In this document: positions 24,794 to 33,920 of the stretch, piece by piece | Layout: each line of letters starts with the position of its first letter | Numbering within the stretch: position 1 is the stretch's first letter | Program-made: the position numbers and the translations under genes | The notes under the pieces: generated by a model | Database searches by the model: none | What the model saw: only the letters and a program-made list of their open reading frames with translations | What the model was told of the DNA's origin: nothing | Source: Lachnospiraceae bacterium NC2004 | Lineage (GTDB): Bacteria > Bacillota > Clostridia > Lachnospirales > Lachnospiraceae | Direction: 5' to 3' | Assembly (NCBI GenBank): GCA_000621905.1 | Contig: JHXB01000002.1 | Coordinates: forward strand, 310,001-374,000 | DNA: 64,000 bases

Positions 24794-26179
24794 ATGGCAC
24801 TAAATATCAGAGAGCTTGCCCTAGAGGCACTTGTTTTAATCGAGAAAAATGAATATAGTTACCAGGATGCTCTTAATGGTCAGCTTATGAAGTATCAGTT
24901 TCTCTCAAAGCAAGACAGGGGTTTCTTGAATCGTTTGATAAGCGGTACATTAGAGTACAAGATTAGGCTTGATTATGTAATTAATAAGTTTTCCAATGTG
25001 CCTGTTAACAAGCAGAAGCCGCTTATCAGATCGCTTATAAGAATGTCGGTTTATCAGATTCTTTTTATGGATTCTGTTCCGGATTCTGCAGCGGTTAATG
25101 AGGCTGTTAAGCTAGCCAAGAAGAAGGGATTTAACAGGCTTTCGGGATTTGTTAACGGTGTACTTAGAAGTGTCACAAGGGAGAGAGATAGTATAGAATA
25201 TCCTGATTCTAAGAGTGATGAATATCTTTCTGTATATTATTCTATGCCTAAATGGATTGTTAAGATGGTTACTGAACAATATGGTCCTGATAAGGCTTTT
25301 AAAATGATAGCTGCGTCTTTAGAAGAGGCGCCGATTAACATTTTCGTTAACAGACGAAAGACTGATATTGATACTGTATGCGAGACTGTTGCCAAAGAAG
25401 GGTTGACTCCTCATAGAATCAGCCCGGATAAAGCCAAGCTTAAAAGTGATTCTTCGACAGCATTTTCTAAAGGAATTGAGTCACATTTGACAGATACTTA
25501 TAAGAAGAATGCTTTAAAACTTAAAGGTGTTGATTATTTAAGCAGGTATGACAGTTTTAAGGACGGACTTTATACCGTTCAGGATGTAAGCTCGATGCTT
25601 GTCGGCTTTTTGGCTGAATATCTGATTGATAATAAGATAGATAAAGACAGAGTGAAAGTGCTTGATATGTGTTCAGCTCCCGGTTCTAAGGCTATGTATA
25701 TAGCCAATGTATCTGATAAGGTTCATGTTTCATCCAGAGATATCAGTGAGTACAAGAGGGACTTGATATTAGAAAATGTCGAAAGACTGGGCGTTGATAA
25801 TATTGATGTTAAAGTCAGTGATGCGCTTATATTCGATGAACGCAGTGAAGGGCGTTATGATTTGGTTCTTCTTGATGCGCCTTGTTCAGGACTCGGTGTT
25901 ATCAGAAGGAAGAAGGATATCAAGTATAATTTGTCATCAGATCAAGTTGATGAACTTGTTGATATTCAAAAGAAGATGCTTAAAAATGCAGCGGAATACA
26001 CTAGATTAGATGGATATCTAATCTATAGTACCTGTACGATTAATAAGCAGGAGAATGAATATCAGGTTGAAGAGTTTTTGAATGAACACGATGAATACGA
26101 ACTCTTATATGAGAAACAATTACTAACAGGAATAGACAATTCAGACGGTTTTTATGTGGCACTGTTAAAGAGGAGATAG
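24794..26179 (+). CDS. rsmB: 16S rRNA (cytosine(967)-C(5))-methyltransferase
   Basis: A 461-residue protein: an N-terminal NusB-like domain (residues 1-140) and a SAM-dependent RNA m5C methyltransferase domain with motif I LDMCSAPGSKAM, the motif IV cysteine in LDAPCSGLGVIRRKKD and the motif VI cysteine in YSTCTINKQEN. The start at ATG 24794 follows AAGGAG by six bases; an upstream in-frame start at 24734 has no such site. Three bases separate it from rlmN. Confidence 0.94.
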   Translation: MALNIRELALEALVLIEKNEYSYQDALNGQLMKYQFLSKQDRGFLNRLISGTLEYKIRLDYVINKFSNVPVNKQKPLIRSLIRMSVYQILFMDSVPDSAAVNEAVKLAKKKGFNRLSGFVNGVLRSVTRERDSIEYPDSKSDEYLSVYYSMPKWIVKMVTEQYGPDKAFKMIAASLEEAPINIFVNRRKTDIDTVCETVAKEGLTPHRISPDKAKLKSDSSTAFSKGIESHLTDTYKKNALKLKGVDYLSRYDSFKDGLYTVQDVSSMLVGFLAEYLIDNKIDKDRVKVLDMCSAPGSKAMYIANVSDKVHVSSRDISEYKRDLILENVERLGVDNIDVKVSDALIFDERSEGRYDLVLLDAPCSGLGVIRRKKDIKYNLSSDQVDELVDIQKKMLKNAAEYTRLDGYLIYSTCTINKQENEYQVEEFLNEHDEYELLYEKQLLTGIDNSDGFYVALLKRR

Positions 26180-26181
26180 TT

Positions 26182-27216
26182 ATGGATTTGATGTCAATGA
26201 CATTTGACGAACTTAATAACGCGTGTCTTGACATAGGTGAGAAGAGCTTCAGAGCCAGACAGATTTATGAATGGTTCCATGTAAAGTTAGTATCTGATTA
26301 TGATGAGATGACCAATCTTTCAAAGGGCTTAAGAAATAAGCTTAAATCAGAGTATCCTATTCATAGAATCAAAGAGGTTCAGAGATTTGTCTCAGAGATT
26401 GACGGTACGATGAAGTTTCTTTTTGAACTTTACGACGGTAACATAATCGAGAGTGTTATGATGAGATATAAGCATGGCAATTCTGTGTGCATAAGCTCAC
26501 AGGTTGGATGCAGGATGGGTTGCAAGTTCTGTGCGTCTACGCTGGATGGTCTCATAAGGAATCTTGAGCCGTCAGAGATGCTTTTACAGGTTTATGAGAT
26601 ACAGAAGGCAATCGGTGAGAGGGTTTCTAATATAGTCGTTATGGGTTCCGGTGAGCCGTTTGATAATTTTGACAATCTGATAAGGTTTATCAATCTTGTG
26701 TCAGATGACAATGGAATCAATATAAGTCAGAGAAATATTACGGTATCGACCTGTGGCCTGGTTGAGAAGATTAGAGAGTTTTCTGATCTTAATCTTCAGG
26801 TTACGCTTGCAATTTCGATACATGCACCGATAGACTCATATAGACAGTCTCTTATGCCAATAGCATTTAAGTATACGGTTAATGAGATTATAGATGCTTG
26901 TAAGTATTATCTTGAGCATAATAACCGGCGTATTACATTTGAGTACAGTTTGGTGAAGGGGGCAAATGACAGCGAGGAGCTTGCGGTTAAGCTGTCTCAT
27001 TTGCTAAAAGGGATGCTGTGTCATGTTAATCTTATCCCTGTAAACCCTATTAAAGAGAGGGATTTCAAGCAGTCTGATACCTCGAGTATTATGAACTTTA
27101 AAAATGTGCTTGAAAAAAATAATATAAATGTTACTATTAGAAGGGAAATGGGTCGCGATATTGCGGCTGCCTGCGGACAACTACGCAGAGACTATAAAAG
27201 AGGAGGTACCCCATGA
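26182..27216 (+). CDS. rlmN: Dual-specificity 23S rRNA/tRNA adenine C2-methyltransferase
   Basis: A 344-residue radical SAM methyltransferase with the cluster cysteines Cys110, Cys114 and Cys117 (CRMGCKFC) and the C-terminal catalytic cysteine in AAACGQL. It methylates A2503 of 23S rRNA and A37 of some tRNAs. The start codon has GAGGAG upstream. The stop overlaps the phosphatase start as ATGA. Confidence 0.96.
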   Translation: MDLMSMTFDELNNACLDIGEKSFRARQIYEWFHVKLVSDYDEMTNLSKGLRNKLKSEYPIHRIKEVQRFVSEIDGTMKFLFELYDGNIIESVMMRYKHGNSVCISSQVGCRMGCKFCASTLDGLIRNLEPSEMLLQVYEIQKAIGERVSNIVVMGSGEPFDNFDNLIRFINLVSDDNGINISQRNITVSTCGLVEKIREFSDLNLQVTLAISIHAPIDSYRQSLMPIAFKYTVNEIIDACKYYLEHNNRRITFEYSLVKGANDSEELAVKLSHLLKGMLCHVNLIPVNPIKERDFKQSDTSSIMNFKNVLEKNNINVTIRREMGRDIAAACGQLRRDYKRGGTP

Positions 27217-27941
27217 AATCATGCGGTAATACCGATGTAGGGTTGAAGCGGAATACCAATCAGGATTATTTATTCTGCTCAGATGCTCCGGTTGGGGCTT
27301 TTCCAAACCTTTACATTGTTGCAGATGGTATGGGCGGACATAGAGCCGGTGATCATGCTTCACATATGGCAATTGACAGATTTGTTCAATTGGCGGAACA
27401 GACTAAGCAGACCAACCCGGTTACTTTGATGCGTACACTACTTTCTTGGGTAAATGAAGAGATATATCAGGAGTCGATGTCAGACGAGGCATTCTTTGGC
27501 ATGGGAACTACATTTGTAGCAGTAACCATAATCAACGGAATGGGATATGTAGTTAACGTCGGTGACAGTAGACTATATAAAGTAACCAAGGACGAGATAA
27601 GACAGATTACCTTGGATCACTCTATGGTAGAGGAATTAGTAAGGAGCGGGGATCTTACTCCTCAGGAAGCTAAGAGACATCCAAGGCGCAATATAATCAC
27701 AAGAGCGGTCGGTGTTGGAGCAACTGTTCTTCCTGACTTCTTTGAGATTGACGTCGAGCCGGGCAGTCATTTGCTATTATGCTCGGATGGCTTGTCTAAC
27801 ATGATTCAGGATGATGAGTTATATTCAATAGTCAATTCTGATCGTGTTATAGATGACAAGGTTAAGTATCTGATTGACAGGGCTAATTACTATGGCGGAT
27901 ATGACAATATTGCTGCGGTGTTGGTTACAAATGAAGGTTGA
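27213..27941 (+). CDS. PP2C family serine/threonine phosphatase
   Basis: A 242-residue phosphatase with the PP2C metal motifs: RNTNQD near residue 13, VADGMGGHRAGD near residue 36, MGTTFVA, NVGDSRLY, SDGLSNM and YGGYDNIA. It reverses phosphorylation by the adjacent PASTA kinase (Stp/PrpC role). It starts inside the rlmN stop (4-base overlap), with GAGGAGG just upstream, and is followed 18 bases later by the kinase. Confidence 0.95.
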   Translation: MKSCGNTDVGLKRNTNQDYLFCSDAPVGAFPNLYIVADGMGGHRAGDHASHMAIDRFVQLAEQTKQTNPVTLMRTLLSWVNEEIYQESMSDEAFFGMGTTFVAVTIINGMGYVVNVGDSRLYKVTKDEIRQITLDHSMVEELVRSGDLTPQEAKRHPRRNIITRAVGVGATVLPDFFEIDVEPGSHLLLCSDGLSNMIQDDELYSIVNSDRVIDDKVKYLIDRANYYGGYDNIAAVLVTNEG

Positions 27942-27959
27942 ATATGAGGAGATGAAACT

Positions 27960-30005
27960 ATGTTACAGATAGGTACAATAATTGCTGATCGCTACGAAGT
28001 TATAGATACAGTCGGTTCAGGTGGAATGAGCGTTGTTTATAAGGCGTTAGACCACAGACTTAACAGAAATGTTGCAATAAAGGTGTTGAAGGAAGAGTTT
28101 AGCAACGACAAGACATTTGTTTCTAAATTCAGAGTTGAGGCGCAATCTGCTGCCGGACTTTCGCACCCTAACATTGTTAACGTATTTGATGTAGGGGATG
28201 TAGGCGATATTCATTACATCGTAATGGAGCTTGTTGAGGGTATAACCCTTAAAGAATATATTCAGAGAAAGGGACATCTTTCAGTATCTGAGACTGTTAA
28301 CTTCACGTTACAGATAGCTTCAGGTATTGAGGTTGCTCATGACAATCACATTATCCACAGAGATATCAAGCCACAGAATATTATCGTGTCACCTTCAGGT
28401 ATATTGAAGGTCATGGACTTTGGTATAGCTAAGGCTGCTACCTCAGCTACCATTTCGTCAAATGCTATCGGTTCGGTGCATTACATTTCACCTGAGCAGG
28501 CAAGAGGCGGCTTCTGTGATGAGAGAAGTGATATCTACTCGCTTGGTATCACAATGTATGAGATGATTACGGGACGAGTTCCGTTTGAGGGAGACAACAA
28601 CGTTGCTGTTGCACTAATGCATATTCAGAATGAGATGATTCCTCCTACGGAGTACTATCCTGACATTCTTAAGAGTTTAGAGAAGGTTATCTTTAAGTGT
28701 ACAGAGAAGAAGCCTGAGAGAAGATACTTGACAGCTAATGCTTTGATTGCCGACTTAAGAAGAGTTGAGGCAGATCCTACAGGTAGCTTTGTCAAGACGG
28801 TTGCGTTGTCTGACAATGCTCCTACAAGAGCGATGACAGACGACGAGTTGTCTGCAATTAAGAGCGCTACTGCTGTCGGTGCAGGTGCTGCTGTAACTCC
28901 AAGACCAGAGCCTGTTAAGGCTGCTGAGCCTGAGGTAGAAGGCGGAGATGACGATACAGATGAAGATGAGATGGATCCAAAACTTGAGAGATTAGCCAAG
29001 ATACTCGGAGTTGTTGCGGCTGTCTTAGTCGTTATGCTCATCATTTTCCTTATTGCCAAGTTTGCAGGTGCATTTGGTGGTAAGAAGAAATCTTCTTCTT
29101 CAAGCAGTTCTTCGGTAAGTGAGGATGCATCCACCGAAGATGCAGAGGAGGCTATGCTTCCTAATGTTGAAGGCGAGAATGTTGATGACGCTAAGAAGTT
29201 GCTTAATGATCGAGGATTTCTTAATGTATTCACTGAGTATCAGGAGAATGACAAGGTTGAAGAGGATGTCGTTATCGCAATGTCACCTTCCGGAGATGCT
29301 ATGGTTTCTAAGTCAGAGCGTATCAAGCTTTTGGTAAGTCTTGGTAAGAAATCTGTCACAGTGCCTAATGTAGTTTCATACAAGAAAGACAATGCTAAAG
29401 AACTCTTAGAGCAGGAAGGCTTTGAGGTTAAGTTTAACTACGAATACAGTGATACCGTTGATGAAGGTAAGGTTATTAAACAGGACCCTGCCGGTGACTC
29501 GCAGGCACCTAAGGGAACAACCGTTACACTCGTTATTTCACAGGGTAAGGAAGTAAGCGAAGTGTCAGTGCCAAGCGTAGTTGGTCTTACTATTGAGGAA
29601 GCCGGCAAGCGACTTGACGCATTGGGACTTAAGTGGTCCATTACCAAGGGCAAGAGTGACGAGTATGACAAGGGCGAGGTTATAGCTCAGGGTTATAACG
29701 CTGGTGCCAAGGTTCAGACAGGTACCGTTGTACCTCTTACAGTATGTTCAGGTAAGCTTACAACTCAGGCTACCAACTACTCAGGTACATACAGCCTTAA
29801 GGATGTAATGTCAGAGGATGTTTCTTCTGCACACCTTCAGGTATATCAGGATGGTATAACCAATCCAATATATGATGTAAATGTTACTCATAATGATTTC
29901 CCATTCAGCATTTATGTAACGTCAACATCTCCTAGTGCTAAGATTTCAATCTACCTTGATAATGCACTTGTGGGATCTGAGACGGTTAAGCTTTCAGCTT
30001 CATGA
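27960..30005 (+). CDS. PASTA-domain serine/threonine protein kinase (PrkC/PknB type)
   Basis: A 681-residue membrane kinase. The cytoplasmic kinase domain (about residues 10-275) has the glycine loop GSGGMSVVYKA, the lysine in VAIKVLK, catalytic HRDIKPQN, DFGIA and an APE-equivalent SPEQARG. An acidic linker precedes one transmembrane segment (about residues 345-370). Outside are three PASTA repeats, opening PNVEGENVDDA, PNVVSYKKDNA and PSVVGLTIEEA, then a C-terminal beta domain of about 85 residues. PASTA domains bind peptidoglycan or lipid II, so the kinase couples wall state to growth. It is paired with the preceding phosphatase. Confidence 0.95.
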   Translation: MLQIGTIIADRYEVIDTVGSGGMSVVYKALDHRLNRNVAIKVLKEEFSNDKTFVSKFRVEAQSAAGLSHPNIVNVFDVGDVGDIHYIVMELVEGITLKEYIQRKGHLSVSETVNFTLQIASGIEVAHDNHIIHRDIKPQNIIVSPSGILKVMDFGIAKAATSATISSNAIGSVHYISPEQARGGFCDERSDIYSLGITMYEMITGRVPFEGDNNVAVALMHIQNEMIPPTEYYPDILKSLEKVIFKCTEKKPERRYLTANALIADLRRVEADPTGSFVKTVALSDNAPTRAMTDDELSAIKSATAVGAGAAVTPRPEPVKAAEPEVEGGDDDTDEDEMDPKLERLAKILGVVAAVLVVMLIIFLIAKFAGAFGGKKKSSSSSSSSVSEDASTEDAEEAMLPNVEGENVDDAKKLLNDRGFLNVFTEYQENDKVEEDVVIAMSPSGDAMVSKSERIKLLVSLGKKSVTVPNVVSYKKDNAKELLEQEGFEVKFNYEYSDTVDEGKVIKQDPAGDSQAPKGTTVTLVISQGKEVSEVSVPSVVGLTIEEAGKRLDALGLKWSITKGKSDEYDKGEVIAQGYNAGAKVQTGTVVPLTVCSGKLTTQATNYSGTYSLKDVMSEDVSSAHLQVYQDGITNPIYDVNVTHNDFPFSIYVTSTSPSAKISIYLDNALVGSETVKLSAS

Positions 30006-30022
30006 TAGATATGGAGGATCAT

Positions 30023-30916
30023 TTGGAAGAGTATATCGGTAAGATTATAAAAGGTGTCGGGGGCTTCTACTATGTATATGTAGAAGCCCATGGCATTTAT
30101 GAATGTAAAGCCAAAGGGATATTTAGAAAGAACAATAAGAAGCCTTTAGTCGGCGATATGGTCAAGCTTACTCCGCTTCCTGATACGGATAATGATATGC
30201 TTGGAAGCATCATGGAGCTTCTTCCTAGGAAGAGTGAGCTTATTCGTCCGCAGGTAGCCAATGTTGATCAGGCGATGGTGGTTTTTGCTGCAGCGGAGCC
30301 CGAGCCTAATTTTAACTTGCTTGACAGGTTCCTTATCTCGATGTCAATTCAGGACATACCTACTATCATTTGCTTTAATAAAGTAGATATGGTGGATGAA
30401 GATAAGGTTAAAGAGTATATGAATATATACGAGAATAGCGGGTTTAAGACTTGCTTTATAAGTGTTTTGGAGGATGAAGGCGTTGATGAGATAAGGGCGT
30501 ACCTTAAGAACAAGACGACAGTTCTAGCGGGACCTTCGGGTGTCGGCAAGTCGTCATTACTTAATCTGTTAAAGCCTGACGCTAATATGGAGACCGGAGA
30601 GATAAGCAAGAAGCTCAAACGCGGTAGGCATACTACAAGGCATTCTGAGATTTTTCACATCGAGGAGGATACATTTGTCCTTGATACGCCGGGATTCAGT
30701 TCACTTTATGTAAATGATATCGACAAGGAAGATATCAAGAACTATTTTGATGAGTTCAGTGAATATGAGGATGAATGTAAGTTTTTGGGTTGTCTTCATA
30801 TCAACGAGCCTGTGTGTGGCGTTAAGAAGGCGTTAGAAGAGGGTAAGATAAGCAGGGTTAGGTATGATAATTATAAGTTGTTGATTAAGGAACTTGAGAA
30901 TAACAGAAAGTATTAG
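30023..30916 (+). CDS. rsgA: Ribosome small subunit-dependent GTPase A
   Basis: About 297 residues with an N-terminal OB fold (GKIIKGVGGFYYVYV), a circularly permuted GTPase with FNKVDM (NKxD), GPSGVGKSSLLN (P-loop) and DTPGFSS, and a C-terminal zinc site (CKFLGCLHINEPVCGV). It matures the 30S subunit. TTG 30023 is preferred because GGAGG lies five bases upstream and homologues start just before GKII; in-frame ATGs at 30002 (overlapping the kinase stop) and 30011 lack a ribosome site. Confidence 0.93.
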   Translation: MEEYIGKIIKGVGGFYYVYVEAHGIYECKAKGIFRKNNKKPLVGDMVKLTPLPDTDNDMLGSIMELLPRKSELIRPQVANVDQAMVVFAAAEPEPNFNLLDRFLISMSIQDIPTIICFNKVDMVDEDKVKEYMNIYENSGFKTCFISVLEDEGVDEIRAYLKNKTTVLAGPSGVGKSSLLNLLKPDANMETGEISKKLKRGRHTTRHSEIFHIEEDTFVLDTPGFSSLYVNDIDKEDIKNYFDEFSEYEDECKFLGCLHINEPVCGVKKALEEGKISRVRYDNYKLLIKELENNRKY

Positions 30917-30927
30917 GAGATTAGACG

Positions 30928-31608
30928 ATGTCACTTTATAGAGGTAAATCAGGATACATACTTAGTCCGTCGGTATTATCGGCAGATTTTTCAAAGTTAG
31001 GTGAGGATGTCAAGGCGATTGCTAAGACTCCGTGGGTGCATTTAGATGTTATGGACGGTGCTTTCGTCCCTAATATTTCATTTGGACCGGATGTGATTAA
31101 GAGTGTGAGAGGTATATCTAAGCAAATATTTGATACTCATCTAATGGTTAATGAGCCTATCAGATACATTAAGAATTTTGTTGATGCGGGTGCCGACAGC
31201 ATCTCGGTTCATGTTGAGGCGTGTGAAGATGTTAAGGGCACTTTGGATGCGGTTAAGTCATATAATATTATGTCATCCATAGCAATTAATCCTGAGACGC
31301 CTATTGAGGAGATATATCCGTATCTTGAAATGGTTGATATGGTGCTTGTGATGAGTGTTCATCCGGGATTTGGCGGACAGAGTTTTATAGAAGATACATT
31401 TGATAAGCTTGATACGTTGTCTAATAAGCTTGTGAGCTTGGGACTTGATGACAAGGTTGATATCGAAGTTGATGGTGGTGTGTCACTTAAGAACGTAGAT
31501 AAGGTTATTGAGGCCGGTGCTAACATAATTGTTGCAGGCTCCGGAGTATATAAAGGTGATATTGACGAGAATATTGTCGGATTCGACAGTGTGTTTAGCA
31601 GATATTAA
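30928..31608 (+). CDS. rpe: Ribulose-phosphate 3-epimerase
   Basis: A 226-residue TIM barrel: LSPSVLSADFSKLGED, HLDVMDGAFVPNISFGP, VHPGFGGQSF and VDGGVSLKNV with GSGVYKG are all diagnostic. It interconverts ribulose 5-phosphate and xylulose 5-phosphate in the pentose phosphate pathway. It lies 11 bases after rsgA and closes the long plus-strand run. Confidence 0.97.
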   Translation: MSLYRGKSGYILSPSVLSADFSKLGEDVKAIAKTPWVHLDVMDGAFVPNISFGPDVIKSVRGISKQIFDTHLMVNEPIRYIKNFVDAGADSISVHVEACEDVKGTLDAVKSYNIMSSIAINPETPIEEIYPYLEMVDMVLVMSVHPGFGGQSFIEDTFDKLDTLSNKLVSLGLDDKVDIEVDGGVSLKNVDKVIEAGANIIVAGSGVYKGDIDENIVGFDSVFSRY

Positions 31609-31627
31609 AAATGCTACCGCCTGAATG

Positions 31628-31681
31628 TGTCATTCTGAGCGGTAGCGAAGAATCTTTGCCCTTCGTAAGAAGGGCATTTTT
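31628..31681. repeat. TCATTCTGAGCG-type repeat fused to a terminator
   Basis: TGTCATTCTGAGCG with a GTAGCGAAGAATCTTT tail at 31628-31656 leads into a perfect 7-bp hairpin (31658-31664 with 31669-31675, loop GTAA) and a T run. It separates rpe from the convergent DUF4317 gene and resembles the element at 15756. Confidence 0.8.
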
Positions 31682-31682
31682 A

Positions 31683-32825
31683 TTATTCTTCCTCAATTCC
31701 TGCAAGCGGCAGGCATCTGATTCCGTTGACCACAATTGCATCGGTCATCTCTATCATGATATAAGGAATTCCATCAATCAACTTGGTATTGATGAGTTCG
31801 GTCTTCTCGGGAGCAACCTGTATTGTAACATCCGGAGTCTTAACCTCAAACTTCTTCTTGTTCATAATATTAGATGCGAGTATTGGCGTATCTTTGGTAA
31901 TTGATTCGTCATATTCGGCTTCAAATGTCTCGATATTCTCAGCATTGGCGCCACTATTGGCAAGCAAATGCTTTACTTCGAATTTATCTAAGACTAAAGG
32001 CTCGTCCTCATCCTTCTTCTCGGCAATCAAGTCGGTAAGATTGGTGTGGAGGGACTTGATTTTGTCAAATCCGCAGTCATTTCCATAGCTTTCCTCTATC
32101 ATTTGACTGAATATCTCTTTCTGCGTTGACGCGGTGTATGGTGGGTTAAGGCCCAGCACAAGCTCTGTAATTGCAGAACTGATATCCTTGGCATTCTTGG
32201 TGTAGTAAAGAATGTTGTGAATGTCAGTGTTTCTGTCGTTAAATGCCGGGAATGTAAATCCAAGCATAGGTGGCTCAACCATCATGCTTCTGACACTGTT
32301 TTCGATGGTGTTTGTGGAAGCGTTGTATGTGAGACCCGGTTTGCTTGGCTTAATAGGACAAATGCTACAGATCATATACTGATAAACATCCTCGGATGCG
32401 TCATCGAGCGCGATCTTATCCTTGGTTATGGCAGGGATATCATAGCTATTGTGTATAAGAATTATAAAGTAATTGTCCGGGTAATCGTAGGCTTCGATGA
32501 TTTTGTCATAGAACTTCTCAACAAGTTCAGAGTCGGTAAGCTCAGATTTAAGAAGCTCCATAAGAAAATGCTCGGTTCCGCCTTCTTGTTCCTGCTCGGT
32601 TGGAAATGACATATTAATCAGGTTTCTTCCAATTGCGCCGGATAATGTCTTTTTGAAAATGTCAAAATACTTAAACTGTGCTTCCTCATCCAAAGACATA
32701 AAAGCATCCTTCATCTCGACTTTTTTATTCTTGTCTGTATCTACGAAACACCCGCATATTCTTGTGACAGGGCAGTTCTCCGGTGAGTATAGTTTTTTGA
32801 TTTCATTAACTTCCTTGCGATTCAT
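31683..32825 (-). CDS. DUF4317 family protein
   Basis: A 380-residue cytosolic protein starting MNRKEVNEIKKLY, with the ICGCFVD and YYTKNAKD segments of the DUF4317 family, which is common in Lachnospiraceae and has no known function. Features include a Cys-rich SICPIKPSKPGL stretch and an acidic C-terminal half. It carries no membrane segment. GAAAGGA lies ten bases before the ATG on the minus strand. It is a single gene between rpe and the divergent flagellin-like gene. Confidence 0.8.
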   Translation of the reverse strand: MNRKEVNEIKKLYSPENCPVTRICGCFVDTDKNKKVEMKDAFMSLDEEAQFKYFDIFKKTLSGAIGRNLINMSFPTEQEQEGGTEHFLMELLKSELTDSELVEKFYDKIIEAYDYPDNYFIILIHNSYDIPAITKDKIALDDASEDVYQYMICSICPIKPSKPGLTYNASTNTIENSVRSMMVEPPMLGFTFPAFNDRNTDIHNILYYTKNAKDISSAITELVLGLNPPYTASTQKEIFSQMIEESYGNDCGFDKIKSLHTNLTDLIAEKKDEDEPLVLDKFEVKHLLANSGANAENIETFEAEYDESITKDTPILASNIMNKKKFEVKTPDVTIQVAPEKTELINTKLIDGIPYIMIEMTDAIVVNGIRCLPLAGIEEE

Positions 32826-32860
32826 TTATTATACGTCCTTTCTTTTGATTGTAGAATAGT

Positions 32861-32869
32861 ATTATATCA
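32861..32869 (-). promoter_or_regulatory. Extended -10 of the DUF4317 gene
   Basis: On the minus strand this reads TGATATAAT, an extended -10 about 35 bases before the start codon. No good -35 was seen. Confidence 0.5.
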
Positions 32870-32895
32870 CTTTTCTGCAAATAATAACACCCTAA

Positions 32896-32974
32896 GTACT
32901 CAATAGGGACAGTCCCCACTGAGTAGTTAGTGCATAAGTACCCAAAGGGGACTGTCCCCATTGGGTACTTATGC
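32896..32974 (+). repeat. Two adjacent palindromes with GGGAC(A/T)GTCCCC core
   Basis: The first palindrome (about 32896-32926) has ACTCA/TGAGT arms around GGGACAGTCCCC. The second has perfect 13-base arms (32932-32944 with 32962-32974) around GGGGACTGTCCCC. Their cores resemble the palindromes that accompany REP-associated transposases in Clostridia, but no transposase gene is present here. Confidence 0.7.
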
Positions 32975-32992
32975 GCTTGCGCTCAGGATGAT
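32973..32992 (-). repeat. Partial TCATCCTGAGCG-type repeat
   Basis: On the minus strand this reads CATCCTGAGCGCAAGCG. It lacks the AAGGATCTT tail and is joined to the preceding palindrome. Confidence 0.6.
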
Positions 32993-32995
32993 ATA

Positions 32996-33024
32996 TTGAC
33001 TTTACTTATTATTTTTGGTAAAAT
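32996..33024 (+). promoter_or_regulatory. Sigma-A type promoter of the flagellin-like gene
   Basis: TTGACT at 32996-33001, a 17-base spacer and TAAAAT at 33019-33024 with an upstream TG (extended -10). No sigma-28 type sequence was recognised, although flagellin genes usually use one. Confidence 0.65.
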
Positions 33025-33090
33025 AAAACATAATTATACACATGCGCGGGGACATTATTTTTTATAATGTATGTGAAAGGAAGGATATCT

Positions 33091-33849
33091 ATGAATATTC
33101 AGGGATATGGATCATCTTATAATTATCCTGCTTCATTAGTGACCGGCAAGGTAGATTCGTCTAAGAATCCTGCAGGTGTTGGCATTGATGAGGGCATGAA
33201 GGCCGTAAGAACCGGTACCGACGTTGGAACAAGGAATGCTCGTGATGGTCAAGGGGTTCTTAATGTAGCAGACGGAGCTTTGAAGAATATAGGGGACATG
33301 CTCGGCCGCATGAAGGAGATTGCTGTTAACGCATCTAACACAGCTGTTAATACGCCGGAGGAACGTAAGGCGATGCAGCGTGAGATAGATCAACTTAAAG
33401 ACGGCATTAAAGACGCAACTAAGAATACAGAATATAATACCAAGAAGCTTTTTGACGGAAGTATGGCTGATGCTAAGTTAGCTACCAATCCTGACGGCAC
33501 AGGTATGTCTATCAAGCTTGAAGATACAGCGCTTTCTACATTGGGTATCGAGGACTTTGATGTAACCGGCGACTTTGATATGAAGGCTATAGACAATGCT
33601 ATCAAGATGGTTAATGAGAGCAGAGCTACAGTTGGAGCACAGAGTAACAGACTTGACAGTGTTCAGGCGTACAACAACATTTCATCTGAGAACTTATCAA
33701 GAGCAACATCCTCATTAGAGGATTTAGATGCTGAGCAGTATGTATCGGAGCGCAATAAGAAGCAACTTCTCGACCTTTACTCGATGTATTCTCAGAAGAT
33801 GGATATGCATACACAGGAATCCTTTATTAACAGGATGTTTGGTGGTTGA
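33091..33849 (+). CDS. Small flagellin-like protein
   Basis: A 252-residue protein matching the D1 part of flagellin: NPAGVGIDEGMKAV, NARDGQGVLNVADGAL, LGRMKEIAVNASN and NTEYNTKKLFDGS at the N-terminal side, and ATVGAQSNRLDSVQAYNNISSENLSRA at the C-terminal side. The N-terminal D0 helix of about 35 residues is missing and replaced by MNIQGYGSSYNYPASL. The C-terminal end lacks the usual glutamine-rich tail and reads MHTQESFINRMFGG. Polymerisation into a normal filament is therefore doubtful. The ATG at 33091 follows GGAAGG. The gene has its own promoter and terminator. No other flagellar structural gene is in the window. Confidence 0.8.
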   Translation: MNIQGYGSSYNYPASLVTGKVDSSKNPAGVGIDEGMKAVRTGTDVGTRNARDGQGVLNVADGALKNIGDMLGRMKEIAVNASNTAVNTPEERKAMQREIDQLKDGIKDATKNTEYNTKKLFDGSMADAKLATNPDGTGMSIKLEDTALSTLGIEDFDVTGDFDMKAIDNAIKMVNESRATVGAQSNRLDSVQAYNNISSENLSRATSSLEDLDAEQYVSERNKKQLLDLYSMYSQKMDMHTQESFINRMFGG

Positions 33850-33875
33850 TTTTATCATATTTATGTTTATAGGCC

Positions 33876-33906
33876 TAGGGAAGATTGATATCTTCCCTAT
33901 TTTTAG
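33876..33906 (+). terminator. Intrinsic terminator after the flagellin-like gene
   Basis: A perfect 10-bp stem (33876-33885 with 33890-33899, loop TGAT) is followed by a T run. It ends about 15 bases before the next start codon. Confidence 0.8.
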
Positions 33907-33920
33907 TGAAGGAGGTATGA

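Noticed and set aside
28655-29233. Minus-strand frame of 192 codons opposite the PASTA kinase linker
   Set aside because: It is Ser/Ala/Thr-rich and explained by the reverse complement of the acidic, low-complexity linker of the kinase gene.
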